A stretch of DNA of 64,000 nucleotides from Iris pallida (Eukaryota > Streptophyta > Magnoliopsida > Asparagales > Iridaceae). The stretch covers positions 62,001 through 126,000 of the forward strand of contig JANAVB010042226.1 of NCBI GenBank assembly GCA_029216955.1. The letters run 5' to 3'. Positions within the stretch are counted from its first letter, which is position 1, and every line of letters starts with the position of its first letter. The notes beneath the pieces were generated by a model. That model had not been told where the DNA came from and did no database searches. It saw only the letters and a program-made list of their open reading frames with translations. Positions 22,981 through 34,812 of the stretch are shown piece by piece. The position numbers were made by a program, and so were the translations under genes.

Positions 22981-24265
22981 TGAATCTAAGGAGTGGACGT
23001 ACCGCTGCCGGTAGAGACAACCAGTCATCTGGTACGGATGATCAGTCCGCAAGGGTAGTTCCAACCCACCCTTTGCTACCAGGGCAGACGTCTCAGCCAG
23101 TTGGTGCACAACCGACTGGAGTACCTCCTCCTCCCCCGCAGTACCTTCAGACACCATATGGAGTGCCTCCGGCTGTGCCTCAAGATAGTCAGGCACAGAT
23201 GTTTTAGTTCATGCACATGATGATGCAAGAACAGAGACAGCAAGCAGCAGAGCAGAGGCAAGAAGCAGCTGAGCAAAGACGGGAAGCTGCTGAGATGAGA
23301 TAGGGATTCTTGACAGCTATGGAGAGGATGACAGCACCAGCACCTACACCAGCTCCTACACTAGCTCCCGTGAGACCAGCACGGGTAGGTTCAGTGAAGG
23401 ACTACGTGCAGATGGACCCCAAACCTTATAAGGGAAACGAGAGTCCGGAGGAGACCACTACTTGGATCACCAGCACCAAGAAGAAATTGCAGGCATCTTA
23501 GTTACCTGAGGATTTATGGATGACTGGCGTAAGAACTCAGCTGGAGGGGAATGCCCATCACTGGTGGGATTCTATGGAGCGTCAGTTGGGTACTCGTCAG
23601 ACGTAGGAACAGTTTCTGGAGTTCTTTGATAAGAAGTACTTCCCTACTACTGTGAAGAATGCCTTATATAACCAGTTCCTGCATCTGGAGCAAGGAAATA
23701 AGACTGTTATGAGTATGACTCGAAGTTCAGTCGACTCAGCAAATATGGGGAGGTGCTGATACCCAATGATCTGGAGAAGGCCAAGAGATTTCACAACGGG
23801 CTGAGACAGGAGCTACAGCATTATACTAGCTCTCAGTCCCGAATCTCTTATGCTGAGTTGCTGACGGAGGCCAGGATTCAGGAGGCAATTAGCAAAGGGA
23901 AGCTGAACCAGCAGAAGAACCAGCCATTGCAGACGAAGATGCAGCAAGGAGGTCCTATCAAGAGACCTATGGGACATCATCAGCATCAGCAGAAGACTGG
24001 ACCCTACCAGTCTAAAGAGCTTCTGACTTGCCATTTCTGCGGCAGGAAGGGACACTTACAGAGAGAGTGCAGAAGGATGCTGGGTACTTGTTTAGCTTAT
24101 GGATCGAGTCAGCATCAGGCTTGAGATTGTCTAGTTCGGGGATCCATTGTGCCAGCAGGAGGACAGAAGCCACCAGCATCAGGAGGTCAGCAGAGAGGAC
24201 CTATACTCCCCTCACAGTCAGCACAGTTTGAGAAAGCCAAGCAGCAGGCAGGAAACAAGAAGCAA
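22981..24265 (+). pseudogene. Tekay2 gag and nucleocapsid
   Basis: Starts ATG AAT CTA AGG (MNLRSGRT). The frame meets TAG at 23205-23207, 23301-23303, 23499-23501 and 23604-23606, a frameshift near 23706, then TGA at 24122-24124. Neighbouring residues show Gln or Trp lost at the TAGs and Arg at the TGA. The capsid region (HHWWDSMERQLG, FDKKYFP, YEYDSKFSRLSKYG) and one complete knuckle CHFCGRKGHLQREC are clear. A second knuckle is damaged: CLAYGSSQHQA then stop then DC. Tekay1 has both knuckles intact. Confidence 0.9.
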
Positions 24266-24268
24266 TGA

Positions 24269-25540
24269 CAGATTTTTGCTCTCACTCAGGGGGGAGATGG
24301 AACCGAAGGTGAGGCTATCACAGGTACTATTTTAGTAGGTTCATTGCCTGCTATAGTGTTATTTGATTCTGGTGCCACCCTATCATTTATATCATCTAGA
24401 TTTGTAGCTGTGCATAGGATAGCTACTTCTACTATGCCTAAGTGTTGGAAAATTATTACTGGTGGGGGTATAGTACCTGTGACTTGTTCATATAGAACCT
24501 GTTCGGTAGTTATATATGGCCGAGAGATGAGAGCTCGACTTTTGGTATTACCTATGCCAAATTTTGACATAATATTGGGTATGGATTGGCTTAGTCAATA
24601 TCATGCTATATTGGACTGCCACAGGGGTTGTGCTATATTTAGACCGCCAGGCCAGCCGGAGTTTCAATTTCAGAGAGGAAGCATTGAGAAGGGAGTATCT
24701 CAGTATCATAGAGCTTGCATGGCAATAGAGGTTGCCCTGCCACCGATCATTGATGAGTTTTCTGATGTCTTTCCCGATGATCTGCCGGGTCTACCACCCG
24801 ACAGAGAGGTTGAGTTCACCATTGATCTCATACCAGGAGCGGCACCAATCTCTTCAAATGTCTATCGACTGGCGAAGAAGGAGCTAGATGAAATGAAGGT
24901 GCAGTTGCAGGAGTTGCAAGACAAGGGGTTTATCAGACCAAGTGCATCACCATGGGGAGCCCCGATCTTGTTTGTGCCAAAGAAAGATGAAACAGTTCGC
25001 ATGTGCAATGATTATAGGGCTCTTAATGCTGTGACGATCAAGAACAAGTATCTCCTGCCCAGAATTGATGATCTATTTGACCAGCTGACAGGAGCCCAGG
25101 TATTCTCGAAGATTGATCTGAGATCGGGATACCATCAAGTGAAAGTTCGGAAGGAAGACATCCAGAAGACGGCATTCAGGACTCGGTATGGTCATTACGA
25201 GTCCTTAGTAATGCCCTTTGGTTTGACAAATGCACCGACTGTATTCATGAATTTAATGAACAGAGTATTCCATGAATATCTTGATAAGTTTGTCGTAGTA
25301 TTCATCGACGACATTTTGGTGTATTCAAAGAACCATGAAGAGCATGAGGATCACTTGAGGAAGGTGCTGGAGATCTTGAGGCATCAGAAGTTATATGCAA
25401 AGCTGAGTAAGTGTGAATTTTTGCTAGATCATGTTTCATTTCTTGGACATGTTATCTCAGGGAAAGGCATAGAAGTGGATCCGACGAAGATATCAGCAGT
25501 GGAGTCGTGGCCAACTCCAACCGATGTTTCAGAGGTGTGA
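24269..25540 (+). pseudogene. Tekay2 protease and reverse transcriptase
   Basis: Open from after a TGA at 24266-24268 to a TGA at 25538-25540. Protease shows [13 protein letters not shown] (D-S-G). The linker [17 protein letters not shown] leads to RT with [40 protein letters not shown], the catalytic [10 protein letters not shown] and SFLGHVIS. The terminal TGA replaces Arg in [13 protein letters not shown], a CGA to TGA change. No other break is seen, so this was one polyprotein with the next segment. Confidence 0.95.
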
Positions 25541-27388
25541 AGTTTTCTGGGGCTTGCCGGATACTACCGGAGGTTCGTAGAGAATTTTACAAGAATTGCG
25601 GAACCCATGACGAAGTTGACTCGCAAGGATCAGAAGTTCGAGTGGACGGAAGAGTGCCAAGCTGCTTTTGATGATTTGAAGAAGCGCCTTACTACTGCAC
25701 CAGTTTTGACCATTCCATCGGGATCAGGAGGTTTTGTCATCTATAGTGATGCATCCGGGAAGGGATTAGGATGCGTCTTGATGCAGCATTGGAAGGTAGT
25801 TGCATATGGTTCTCGGCAGTTGAGGACCCATGAGAAGAATTATCCCACGCACGACTTAGAGCTTGCGGTGGTGATATTTGCCTTGAAGCTTTGGAGGCAT
25901 TATCTGTATGGAGAAACAGTGGAGGTATATACAGATCATAAAAGCCTCAAGTATGTCTATACTCAGAAGGATTTAAATTTGAGACAGAGGCGTTGGCTCG
26001 AGTTGATGGCAGATTTTGATATTGAGTTACAGTACCATCCAGGGAAGGCAAATTCAGTAGCAGATGCATTGAGCCGGAGGCCTATGGCATATTTCTTGAC
26101 ATCACAGAAGGAGTTGCTATATGACCTGGAAAAGATGGGCAACGAAGTGGTTAGGCCTGGAGAAGCTGCAAAGATGATGAATCTTCAGGTTCAGTCTTCG
26201 TTGGTAGAGCGGATCAAGGCGACCTTACCGACAGATGCCAGATATCAGAGGCTTCGACAGAAGACAGAGCAAGGGCTGCAGACTGGATTGAGGATTCACA
26301 AAGATGGGACCTTGAGGTGCGGAGATCGCCTCTATGTTCCTAATGGAGAGATCAGGCAGGAGCTGATGACAGAGGCTCATAGCTCAACTTATTCTATTCA
26401 TCCAGGAGGTACGAAGATGTACAGGAACCTGAGACAGCACTACTGGTGGCATGGAATGAAGCGTGAAATAGCACAATTAGTAGCAAAGTGCTTGGTGTGT
26501 CAGCAAGTCAAGGCCGAGCATCAGAGGTCTGCAGGATTATTGCAACCGCTTCCGATACCTGAGTGGAAGTGGGAGCACATCACTATGGATTTCGTTATGG
26601 GATTTCCGAGGAGCCCAGCTGGACGAGATACAGTTTGGGTGATTGTGGACAGATTATTGAAGTCTGCTCATTTTATACCATTCCGAGTGGGGCAATCTAC
26701 AGTGGTATTGGCAGACCTATATATGAAGAAGATAGTGCGATTACATGGAGTACCAGTCAGTATAGTCTCTGATCAAGATACGAGATTCACATCGCACTTC
26801 TGGAAGAGCATGCAGGAAAGTCTGGGCACTAGACTGAAGTTCAGCACAGCTTATCATCCTCAAACGGACGGGCAGTCAGAGCGTACCATTCAGACGTTAG
26901 AGGACATGTTGAGAGCTTGCATGTTGGATTTTGGAGGATCCTGGGAGGATCACTTGCATTTGGTAGAGTTTTCTTACAACAATAGTTACCAGACAAGTAT
27001 CCAGATGGCCCCTTTTGAAGTATTGTACGGAAGAAAGTGTCGATCGCCAGCATGTTGGGGTGATGTAGGTGAGAGACAGATATTAGGACCAGAGTTAGTG
27101 ACTCGTACAGTAGATACAGTCAAGAAGATTCAGGGGCATCTACGAGCAGCACAGGACCGGCAAAAACAGTGGGCAGACACTCATAGGCGACCTCTTGAGT
27201 TCAAGGAAGGAGATCATGTGTTCTTGAGAATCTCCCCGACTAGAGGTACAATCAGATTTGGAGTCAGAGGAAAGCTCAGCCCAAGATACATTGGACCATT
27301 CGATGTGTTGGAGAAAGTTGGCGAGGTTGCATACAGATTGGCACTTCCGCAGTCATTGGAAGGCGTCCATGATGTATTTCATGTCTCC
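25541..27388 (+). pseudogene. Tekay2 RT end, RNase H and integrase
   Basis: Continues in frame. RNase [39 protein letters not shown]. Integrase: HHCC finger (HSSTYSIHPGGTK and CLVCQQVKAEHQ), core with MDFVMGFP, VSDQDTRFT and GQSERTIQTLEDMLR, then EFKEGDHVFLRISPTRGTIR and the GPF module. It reads through the place where Tekay1 has its intron-like segment, with no break. It ends at TAG 27389-27391, where Gln is expected in VFHVSxLRKYV. Confidence 0.95.
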
Positions 27389-27391
27389 TAG

Positions 27392-27640
27392 TTGAGGAAG
27401 TATGTGGCAGACCCTAACCACGTACTTGATCATTCAGAGATCACCGTGGGACCGACCTTGTCCTACGAGGAGCAGCCTGTGGAGATCCTAGACCGCAGAG
27501 AGAAAGTGTTGAAGGGGAAGACCATTCGACTAGTTCGAGTTGCGGGAAAACACCATTCTCCGGGCGAATCGACTTGGGAGCGGGAAGATTCTATTCTGGA
27601 GCGTTATCCATACCTTCGTGAGGCGTCTGGTATGACTTAA
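27392..27640 (+). pseudogene. Tekay2 chromodomain-like C-terminus
   Basis: In frame with the integrase after the TAG. LRKYVADPNHVLDHSEI, then a chromodomain-type segment with VRVAGKHHSPGESTWEREDSILERYPYL, ending at a TAA at 27638. It aligns with 7567-7800 of Tekay1. Confidence 0.88.
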
Positions 27641-27742
27641 TTCTGCTAATATTCACTCTCTAGATTTTGCTTAATTTAGTTTGTAAATTTCCTAGATTTA
27701 GAATTATGATTGTGTGTGTTTCTTTTAATCCTAACTTGTTTT

Positions 27743-27778
27743 AATTTCGAGGACGAAATTTTAATAAGTTGGGGAGAA
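27743..27778 (+). other. Palindrome and polypurine tract of Tekay2
   Basis: AATTTCGAGGACGAAATT (27743-27760) is followed by AAGTTGGGGAGAA and then the LTR start TGTAAAACC at 27779. GGGGAGAA is the PPT. Confidence 0.75.
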
Positions 27779-30700
27779 TGTAAAACCCCTCAAAATATTT
27801 TTTTTATTTTTATTAATATTTATTTGTTACTAAATAATGTTAATTGTTAAATAAATGCTTTTACACTAATTATTAAATTATTGATAAAGTTTAGAAGTAC
27901 ATGATATATATATATATAGTGTTACTATTTATTGGTTTACTATTAGATTATATATATAAGCTTGTATAGTTTTGGTGTTAAAATTTTAGCAACTAAACCC
28001 AATCCTTAATTTAACCTTAACCTAGGCCCAACCCATTAGGGACCTATTCATTTGGATCTCATTCCCATATATATATTCTTATAGGAGAACCTAATCACTC
28101 TCAACCCTAACCCTAAACTTGCCTCCACACAAACTCCACCTCTCCCCATCAAACCACCAGCCCCTCCCCCACTTCCGCGCCTATCTCCTTCCCCCTCACC
28201 CGGAGCCCCGCCGTCGACGACGAGACGCGGCGCTTCCCGCGCCCGCGTGTAGCAGCCGGCGCCCCCCCTCCCGCGCGCACTGCAGCCCGGCCGGCCCTGA
28301 TCCGGCGGCCCCCTCGTGGCGTTCCACCCCCCTGCGACGTGGCGAGGTAACCCCGACCCCCCCGTGGCGCTGTCACGTGGATTAAATCCTCTTAGCATGC
28401 TTTAAACCAAGTTTTAGTATTTAAATTCTGATTATTCAGTTTTGTATTGATTGTTATGATGAATAAATGGATGAATAATTAGATCTAAATGTAGGAAATC
28501 ATTGGTAATTATGTAGGGGTTCTACCCTAATTTTTTTATGAATTAATATTAATTATTAGTATTTATTTATATTTAATTATGAAGTTTCAATGCTAGTAAT
28601 TAATTAAATGTGTTTACTGTTTTAATTTTTATGTAATATTTTGATCACGAATTAGATAAAACTTTGTACATGAAAAAGTTTGTATAGTTAATATAGTATT
28701 TTAAAATAATTTTTCCAGAATTTTTAGAATTAAATTTATAATTATTTTATGTGAAAAACAGTGAATTAAAACTGTTTAATTAATTCCGTTTGATGCATAT
28801 TATTTAATTGGTAAATAATTAAATAATATAATTTATATGAAAAATATAGATTTAATTATAAAGTAAATTATGGAAAATTTTCCAGTATTTTATTGGTTTT
28901 TAAAATATTTTATTTAGATTTTTCTTGAAAGTTTTGTATTAATCAAACTAATTATTAAATACCGTTTTCAATTTATATTATTTAATTGGCTAGTAATTAA
29001 ATAATATTTATTGAATGGAAAATGTTTGTAAAAATATACACTTCTGTATAAAAATAATTCCAATATTTATTTATTATTATTTATAAGTATTTAGATTTAG
29101 TTGGGTAATTTCTAGATTTATTACATAAGTTGAATATATTATATAATTAATTGTTATTAATTATATAAATGTTGTAATTTTGTGAAGTGATAAGATTCTG
29201 TTAGAAATGTGTAAATAGTGTATTTTGGAATTTATTTTATGTATTTTAAATATATTTACGAATTTTTAAGACTTAAAAGTAATTTGGAAAATCATGTTTA
29301 GGTTTATGTAATAAATTGTGTAATAATTATTTATTGATTTAAATAATTATTAATTTTGTGTTACTACTGTGAATTTAGTTTTAATGATTAAATTTATGGT
29401 TTGTGGTGATTTATTTGGATTTATTTAGAATTATTAAGTACTTATTGTTATTATCCAACTAGTTATTTAATAAATAGTTTAATGATAATAATTTATTTTC
29501 TGTAAATTATATATATAATATATATTTATTATTCTGATATTATTTAGTTTATTATTAAAATAGACTAAAAATGATTTTTAAGGATTTTTACTATTTATGT
29601 TAGTAATATTAGGAATTGTGAATTCATGTGTGTATTAAAATGGTTGGTTAATTGATTATCATTAATTAATTAATTAATTATTAAATATTTGGTTGTATAT
29701 AAATTTCAGAATATAAATGGTATGATAATAAGTATGGTTTACATACTTATTATTGTATAATTATTATTCATAATTATTGATACTTGTTAGCTAGTAGTAA
29801 TAGATTAATTTAAATTAAAGATTACTTAGCAATTAAATGAATTGTTTAATTTGTTTAATTAGTAATTAATTAGAGATAAATTTTGTTTAGGATTATTTGC
29901 TTCTCGGGACTCGGACTCTACTTTGGACCCGGATACTCAGTTGCTGGACACAGGCAAGTACACCTTGCTTGACATTTACTATGCAGTATTTACATTTGCC
30001 AGTTATTACTATCGTGTGCACTCGTCTCCATTGATGACTACCTTGTATAGAGTTAGTATAAACTTGACACTGTCTCAGACATGTATCACATATGAGTGAG
30101 TTGAGTGCAGAGGTTCTGTGTTGACTGGCCATTAACATATGATCTTGAGTCTGTAGCAGTTTGGTTTAGTTATACTATATTTACTATGACGTCTTGCATA
30201 TTGTTCGTACCGCGTATACGGTACAAGTACATTGGGTGGGGAGAGTCTACTAGTGGTGTATGAGAATTTCTGTTTCCAATGTACGCTGGATGCTCGTAGC
30301 CCCTCGTTTCTCAAACCGTAGAACGCTTGGTGGCAGTTTCTTCTTCTTCTCCCCCTCTCATGTGCCACTAGAGATGTCTTGAGTGTATTTACACATAGAT
30401 GGTTAGAACACCTTATTGCTTTCTTGTATTTCCTGTCCTTGTTTGGTTAGGGAAATACTGGGTGGCATTCTTATTAGTTACTTTTACATTACTGCTCAGT
30501 ATATTCTTGCATGTCATTTTCCTGTGTATTTGTTATGTCCCTCTGAGGACCTGGTATCTTTTCCAGAGCTTGACGAGCACTTATTCCCGGCTGATTACGG
30601 AGTAGAGGGACTTGTTGATGACGACTTTGAGGTGGAGCCGCAGCCTTGATCCTCTGGAGGCTAGCTACATCTTCAGACGTGGGTTCCATTTCCTGTATTC

Positions 30701-30974
30701 TGTTTATTTCTTTTTGCTACTTCATTTCATTCCAGATGTACTCATTTACTTTTAGTGGATTGTTCTCCTCTAGCCATAGTTGACATTTGGATTCTGTGGC
30801 ACTGATGATTTTCCATTCAGTTATCTATTATATTATTTCATGGATGAGACTAGTTTACCTGCCTGTGATGTTACTTGTTAGTTATACTTCAGCGTACTAC
30901 AATCGAATCATAGTCCATTAAATTGGGTTTAGCTATGCTAGATTGTACAACTGGCATGCCACGTGTTCCCGATC
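27779..30974 (+). repeat. Tekay2 3' LTR, lacking its terminal 28 or so bases
   Basis: About 3196 bp, matching the 5' LTR closely up to CCCGATC at 30974. The 5' copy continues with TGATTATTTGG...GTGACA, but here sequence of the T antisense gene begins at once. The loss includes the LTR end and any target duplication. Confidence 0.9.
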
Positions 30975-31371
30975 CAAATACCAGCTTAACGGTAGGAAGA
31001 ATGAAGTGACGACTGATTCTCTCAATAGAACCTGCCCCCTCCCCCCCCGAGACTACGCAGTTCCGAAGCCATATCATCAAAAATCCAGCCAGGAGCGCTT
31101 TCTCAGACATCTGCTTGGTACCGTAGTAAAAATAGCTAAGAGAGTCAGCTTGACTCCCGAATATGTCACTATTAGACCGCGACTTCTTGACGCTCAACAT
31201 CAGGTCTTTTATCTCTTCCTGGGTTTGAGGGGTTCGAGGAATAACCTCGCCAGAAGGGCCAACTTTAAAAAGATAATTGACCCAGAATGTGGTGTGGGGA
31301 GCGTTCCCCTCTGAGCCATCCTCCTTTTTTATAGCCATCTGGTGACAAGCACTATGATGGCATAGCAACTT
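30975..31371 (-). pseudogene. T antisense gene, middle part after a stop
   Basis: Directly in frame with the segment to its right, past a TAG at 31372-31374 (VY stop KLLCHHSACHQ; Gln fits). It reads MAIKKEDGSEGNAPHTTFWVNYLFK... to RHFILPTVKLVF and is cut by Tekay2. The coiled-coil part continues at 19557. The exact join is lost with the end of the Tekay2 LTR. Confidence 0.6.
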
Positions 31372-32318
31372 CTAGTACACCGCAACAAAACCTTGGAGTC
31401 GTCGGTTCAGGTCCTCGAGCTCCTCGTTCGACGGGGTGTACACCTCGAAAGGCTCGTTTCCCCACAGAAGCTTGGAGACAGTATACATCTCGTGGAGAGC
31501 AAGCCCCAACTCCCCTCTGGGTACGAAGAATGTCCCCGTTCGTCGGTTATATATCTCCAGGAGCGCCATGAACAATGGCTTATTGATAGGAAGCCCGTGA
31601 CAGGTGCCCCGGATGGCATGATAGAGTCCCACTTCCCGCAGGAATGTCCCATAGGTCTGCAGAACCCAAGTGGTCAAGTGGGCCCACGTAGAAGTAGGAT
31701 TTATCCAGTTCAGTAATGCCAGTCTGCCAACGGGATAAGATTTTTTGCGAGCAAGCCGATTTAGGAATGTATCAGCTTGAGTGAATGTGAAGTTGGGACC
31801 ATATACGTTCATGAAAGTACCTGGGGCCAGTCCCATCATGTACCGGAGGACGGAATCCTTACCCACGTATGCTGACCTAATGTTCGGGTTATAATGGATG
31901 TCGCCCATCAACATCCCTGACTGGGTAGGAGTTAAGTTGCACACCATCTTCCTGTCCAACAATATCATATTGAACCACGACAGAGGATAATGACGTTCCA
32001 TGAGAGGAATATGGATCGCCATCCCATCCAAAGTAAAATTCCAGTTCTCAGAGATCTCTAATACTCGGGGATTCTTTATGATTAAAGCGTCTCCGAAGAG
32101 GAATGAGGGCTTCAGGTATGATCCATCCAACTTCCCAGAATTCATCATGGCACGGAGATAATGGAGGGTCTGATTCTCGATGGCGTTCAACCTCTCCGAA
32201 GGCTCATTAGCAGGAAATTGATTCAGCACGTACTTAACTAAGTCATCAAGACGCACGCCCAAGGCAAACTGATTTGAGCCCACTAGGAGTTCCCCCGCAG
32301 GATTTACTGGAAGATTCA
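31372..32318 (-). pseudogene. T antisense gene, exon 2 (conserved globular part)
   Basis: About 315 codons open from a candidate splice acceptor (TCTTCTTCAG, AG at 32319-32320) to a TAG at 31372-31374. The first codon given by an open-frame view is GTG, not ATG, which is why a spliced start is needed. The translation is balanced and protein-like (LYHAIRGTCHGLPINKPL, EMYTVSKLLWGNEPFEVYTP). I recognise no catalytic motif. Its position downstream of pol and on the opposite strand matches the antisense ORFs known from Tat-lineage retrotransposons. It is not a transposase or RT. Confidence 0.7.
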
Positions 32319-32904
32319 CTGAAGAAGAGACGAAAGAAATAAGATTAGAATATAGTCAAACAAGAAGCATTTGAAAGAGCATTTAAGTCTATGCGGCTCG
32401 GGTCGTCACAGCCTTATGCGGCTCAGAACCAGATGAGTCCATGCGGTTCTAGCCTTATGCGGTCCCGAGTCAGACTAGTCCATAACAAATCGAGGTCAGA
32501 TGAGCTGATGAAGCTTCTACGGTTTAGGGAAGGGCCTATGCGGTGCAAGGTTCACATGGACTCAACGAATAAACCTAGGCACGGATGCGGCTCAGATTCC
32601 GGTGAGGCTATGCGGTTCAAAGTCTACACAGACCCATACGGCCCTGAACATATAGACTCATGCGGCCCTGAACACACAGACTCATGCGGCTACAAGCAGA
32701 TGAGCTTATGCGGTTCAAAAGTGAACTACGCTCATGCGGCCCAAACCGAAAATATATATGCGGTTCGAATCGAGTATGACAAGCCCATGCGCCCCCCTAG
32801 GCGAAGTGCTTATGTGGTCATATCGACGAACCTTGTACATGCGGCTTATGTATAAATTATGCAGCAGAGCCATGGCAGTTAGGGTTATAAGGCGACGCCC
32901 TTAC
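32319..32904 (-). other. Candidate 586-bp intron of the T antisense gene
   Basis: Donor G|GTAAGG at 32904 and acceptor TTCTTCAG| at 32319 on the minus strand. Joining the exons gives GCT GTG AAT CTT, in frame, phase 1. The intron is filled with ATGCGGCTC-type repeats (32390-32830), which would be tolerated in an intron. Confidence 0.6.
32390..32830. repeat. ATGCGGCTC-type degenerate repeats, block 1
   Basis: The 9-11-mer ATGCGG(C/T)(T/C)C recurs more than ten times at 25-45 bp spacing, often after CTC or CC. It also occurs in blocks at 33340-33630 and 33800-34125 in the same element. Confidence 0.75.
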
Positions 32905-33046
32905 CAGCAATAGGTGGATGAACGTCGGGATGAACAGAGTGAACAGCGGCCGGCGGAGGAGTGGCCACGTTCGTCGCCACAACCGCTGCAGAAGCGACCG
33001 CTTTGCCCTTCGCAGCTTTCGACGCAGCAGCTTTCTTAGGAGCCAT
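32905..33046 (-). CDS. T antisense gene, exon 1
   Basis: ATG at 33044-33046 with 47 codons to a strong donor. The peptide is MAPKKAAASKAAKGKAV..., rich in Lys and Ala, then Pro and Val, ending VHPPIA. A TATA box lies about 85 bp upstream. Without splicing it would end a few codons on at GKGVAL. The basic N-terminus could bind nucleic acid or act as a localisation signal; this is inference. Confidence 0.55.
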
Positions 33047-33130
33047 AGGTGCTTGGGAGAGAAAAGAGTTAGAAAGATCAAAGAGAAAGATCGAAAAGAG
33101 CAAAGAAGATTCCCCAGAACGAAAGGGTTC

Positions 33131-33140
33131 CTATTTATAG
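33131..33140 (-). promoter_or_regulatory. TATA box of the T antisense gene
   Basis: CTATAAATAG on the minus strand, 85 bp ahead of the exon 1 ATG. The leader between is pyrimidine-rich, as in many plant 5' UTRs. It is independent of the LTR promoter, which points the other way (34419-34428). Confidence 0.6.
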
Positions 33141-33339
33141 GCAAGGAAGGAATGCCTCGATCCGCGTATAATATGATGACCGACTCTTCGGTCATCGAGG
33201 CAAAAATGGCTGAATAATAGTCCGACTCTTGGAATCCTAGCCCAAAAGATGGCTCTTAAAATCTGACAGCAAAGCAAGAGCATTAAATGCAGAAGATTTA
33301 CAAAAGATTTGCACACGTGGCAGAAAGACGTGGCAAAAA

Positions 33340-33630
33340 AGCTCATGCAGCCAAAATAGCCCATGCAGCTCAGAGAGTCATGCGGCTGAGGTAATCATAC
33401 GGCTGGTCAAATCCATGCGGCTAGGACAGAATACATCCATGCGGCTCTGGAATAATCATGCTTCTTATTCAAAGTATTTCAATTTTGTAAATTGAAAACT
33501 TTGAAGGGGGTCTTGTAGAAGCATGAAAAAGAAGAAAAAAATGATCCATACGGCCAAGGGGCCGCATGCGGCTCAGGAGTCCCATGCGGCTCAAATATAT
33601 AGGTAGTACGAGCAGAATCCATACGGCCCG
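33340..33630. repeat. ATGCGGCTC-type degenerate repeats, block 2
   Basis: Same core as block 1, six to eight copies, on both sides of the presumed PPT at 33495-33510. Confidence 0.65.
33495..33513 (+). other. Polypurine tract of element T
   Basis: GAAAACTTTGAAGGGGGTCT directly ahead of a TGTAGAAGC that I take as the LTR start. The G-run and position fit, but there is a 3-base TCT gap before TG. Confidence 0.5.
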
Positions 33631-33799
33631 CAGAGGGAAGCCACGTGTCCTTCCAGAACAGTTGTACCCAGCGTCAATTAATGCTCTGACGACTGACAGC
33701 TGATAGCTGACAGCTGACAGCCCTGACGTAAAGTAGTCATAATGACTGACACAAAAGCACTATCTTCCTAGGGAACTAGAGAAAATATTCACAGCTTCG

Positions 33800-34125
33800 A
33801 GGTAAGTTTATGCGGCTAGACTAGACGAGTTCATGCGGCCAGTGCAGAGAAACCTATGCGGCTCAATCATGAAGGTCCCCCCATGCGGCTCGGCTATGAA
33901 GAAATCCATGCGGCTCAGCCATGAAGACTCTCTTACAGCTCGGCCATGAAAAAACCCATACGGCTCGGTCATGAATAGATTCATGCGGCTCGGCCATGAC
34001 AACCTTTATGCGGTTCGAGTATAGAGACTATTCATGCGGCTCGGTCATAAAATCTTTCATACGGCTCGGTCATGACGACCTTCATGCAGCCCAAATATGA
34101 ATGCTCTTCATGCGGCTCAACAATG
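33800..34125 (+). repeat. ATGCGGCTC-type repeats, block 3 (U3)
   Basis: Units such as CATGCGGCTCGGTCATGAA recur about ten times with period 28-35 bp. This is the most regular of the three blocks and lies in the T LTR U3. Confidence 0.8.
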
Positions 34126-34418
34126 ATGACAGGACACGTGTCCTAAAGATAATCAAATTTTGGGTCAGATCCCGATGATTTGGGACACGTGGCAAGAGAA
34201 TGAATTAAATTGATTCATTTAGATTTACGGATATCAGCAAATCTTCATAATGGGAATTTATTGCAATCAACATTAATTACTGACATGATTGGGCATAATC
34301 CTCATTAATGGTCCAGATCCTTCATACTCAAGATTGATGGTCCAGATTGATCATTTACCAGGCCGCCGCCACTTTGAGAATGGGCAGTCATTGCAAACCC
34401 TAATGATGCTCCCCACTA

Positions 34419-34428
34419 TTATAAATAG
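34419..34428 (+). promoter_or_regulatory. TATA box of the T LTR
   Basis: TTATAAATAG on the plus strand, within CCCCACTATTATAAATAGTAGG. It lies about 390 bp before the LTR end, a typical place for the U3/R boundary. Confidence 0.6.
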
Positions 34429-34812
34429 TAGGTTGCCATTCCCTTGCAAAAGAGACATACGGGCATACAGAGAGACGCTCCCCTAATAATCAGAGAGAAA
34501 AACACACAGAGATCAATCCAGAGAGAGAGAAGCCAGAAGAGCAATACGAGGAGAGCAAGGAGAGCATTTCTTCGTCAATGCCAAGCATCTCGTCACAGGA
34601 GCCAAGGCTACGTCCGATCGTCCAAGGAGTAAGGCAGAGCTGCCGTCTCTTTCCCGAGCCTCTATCGTCACCCCCAGAATCAAAAATAAATAATTGTAGT
34701 TAGATTGCTGTACCTAGGTTTTTGTCCCTAGGCTTTCTTTGTACAAGCGAGTTTGTAACGTGAAGTAAAAGTCCAGTCCTCCCATAAAACTATTCTGCTC
34801 TTTTATATTTCA

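Larger units (their letters stand above)
19558..30974 (+). mobile_element. Tekay2: second Tekay/Del-like chromovirus, forward, degenerate
   Basis: LTRs at 19558-22779 and 27779-30974 flank a 5.0-kb internal region with gag, protease, RT, RNase H, integrase and chromodomain-like tail in one orientation. LTR ends are TGTAAAACCCC and GGGGCGTGACA. It differs from Tekay1 in LTR sequence and length, so it is another family of the same lineage. It splits the minus-strand gene of T. The last 28 or so bases of the right LTR are missing, and no target duplication can be seen. Eight in-frame stops and one frameshift disable it. Confidence 0.92.
33514..34812 (+). repeat. 3' LTR of element T (about 1.3 kb)
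   Basis: From TGTAGAAGC to TATTTCA. It has U3 with ATGCGGCTC repeats, a TATA box at 34419, a purine-rich leader (34450-34560) and a T-rich end. On its right the sequence switches to the coding frame of the Y gag-protease on the other strand. The paired 5' LTR would be outside the window, so the edges are inferred from motifs. Confidence 0.5.
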
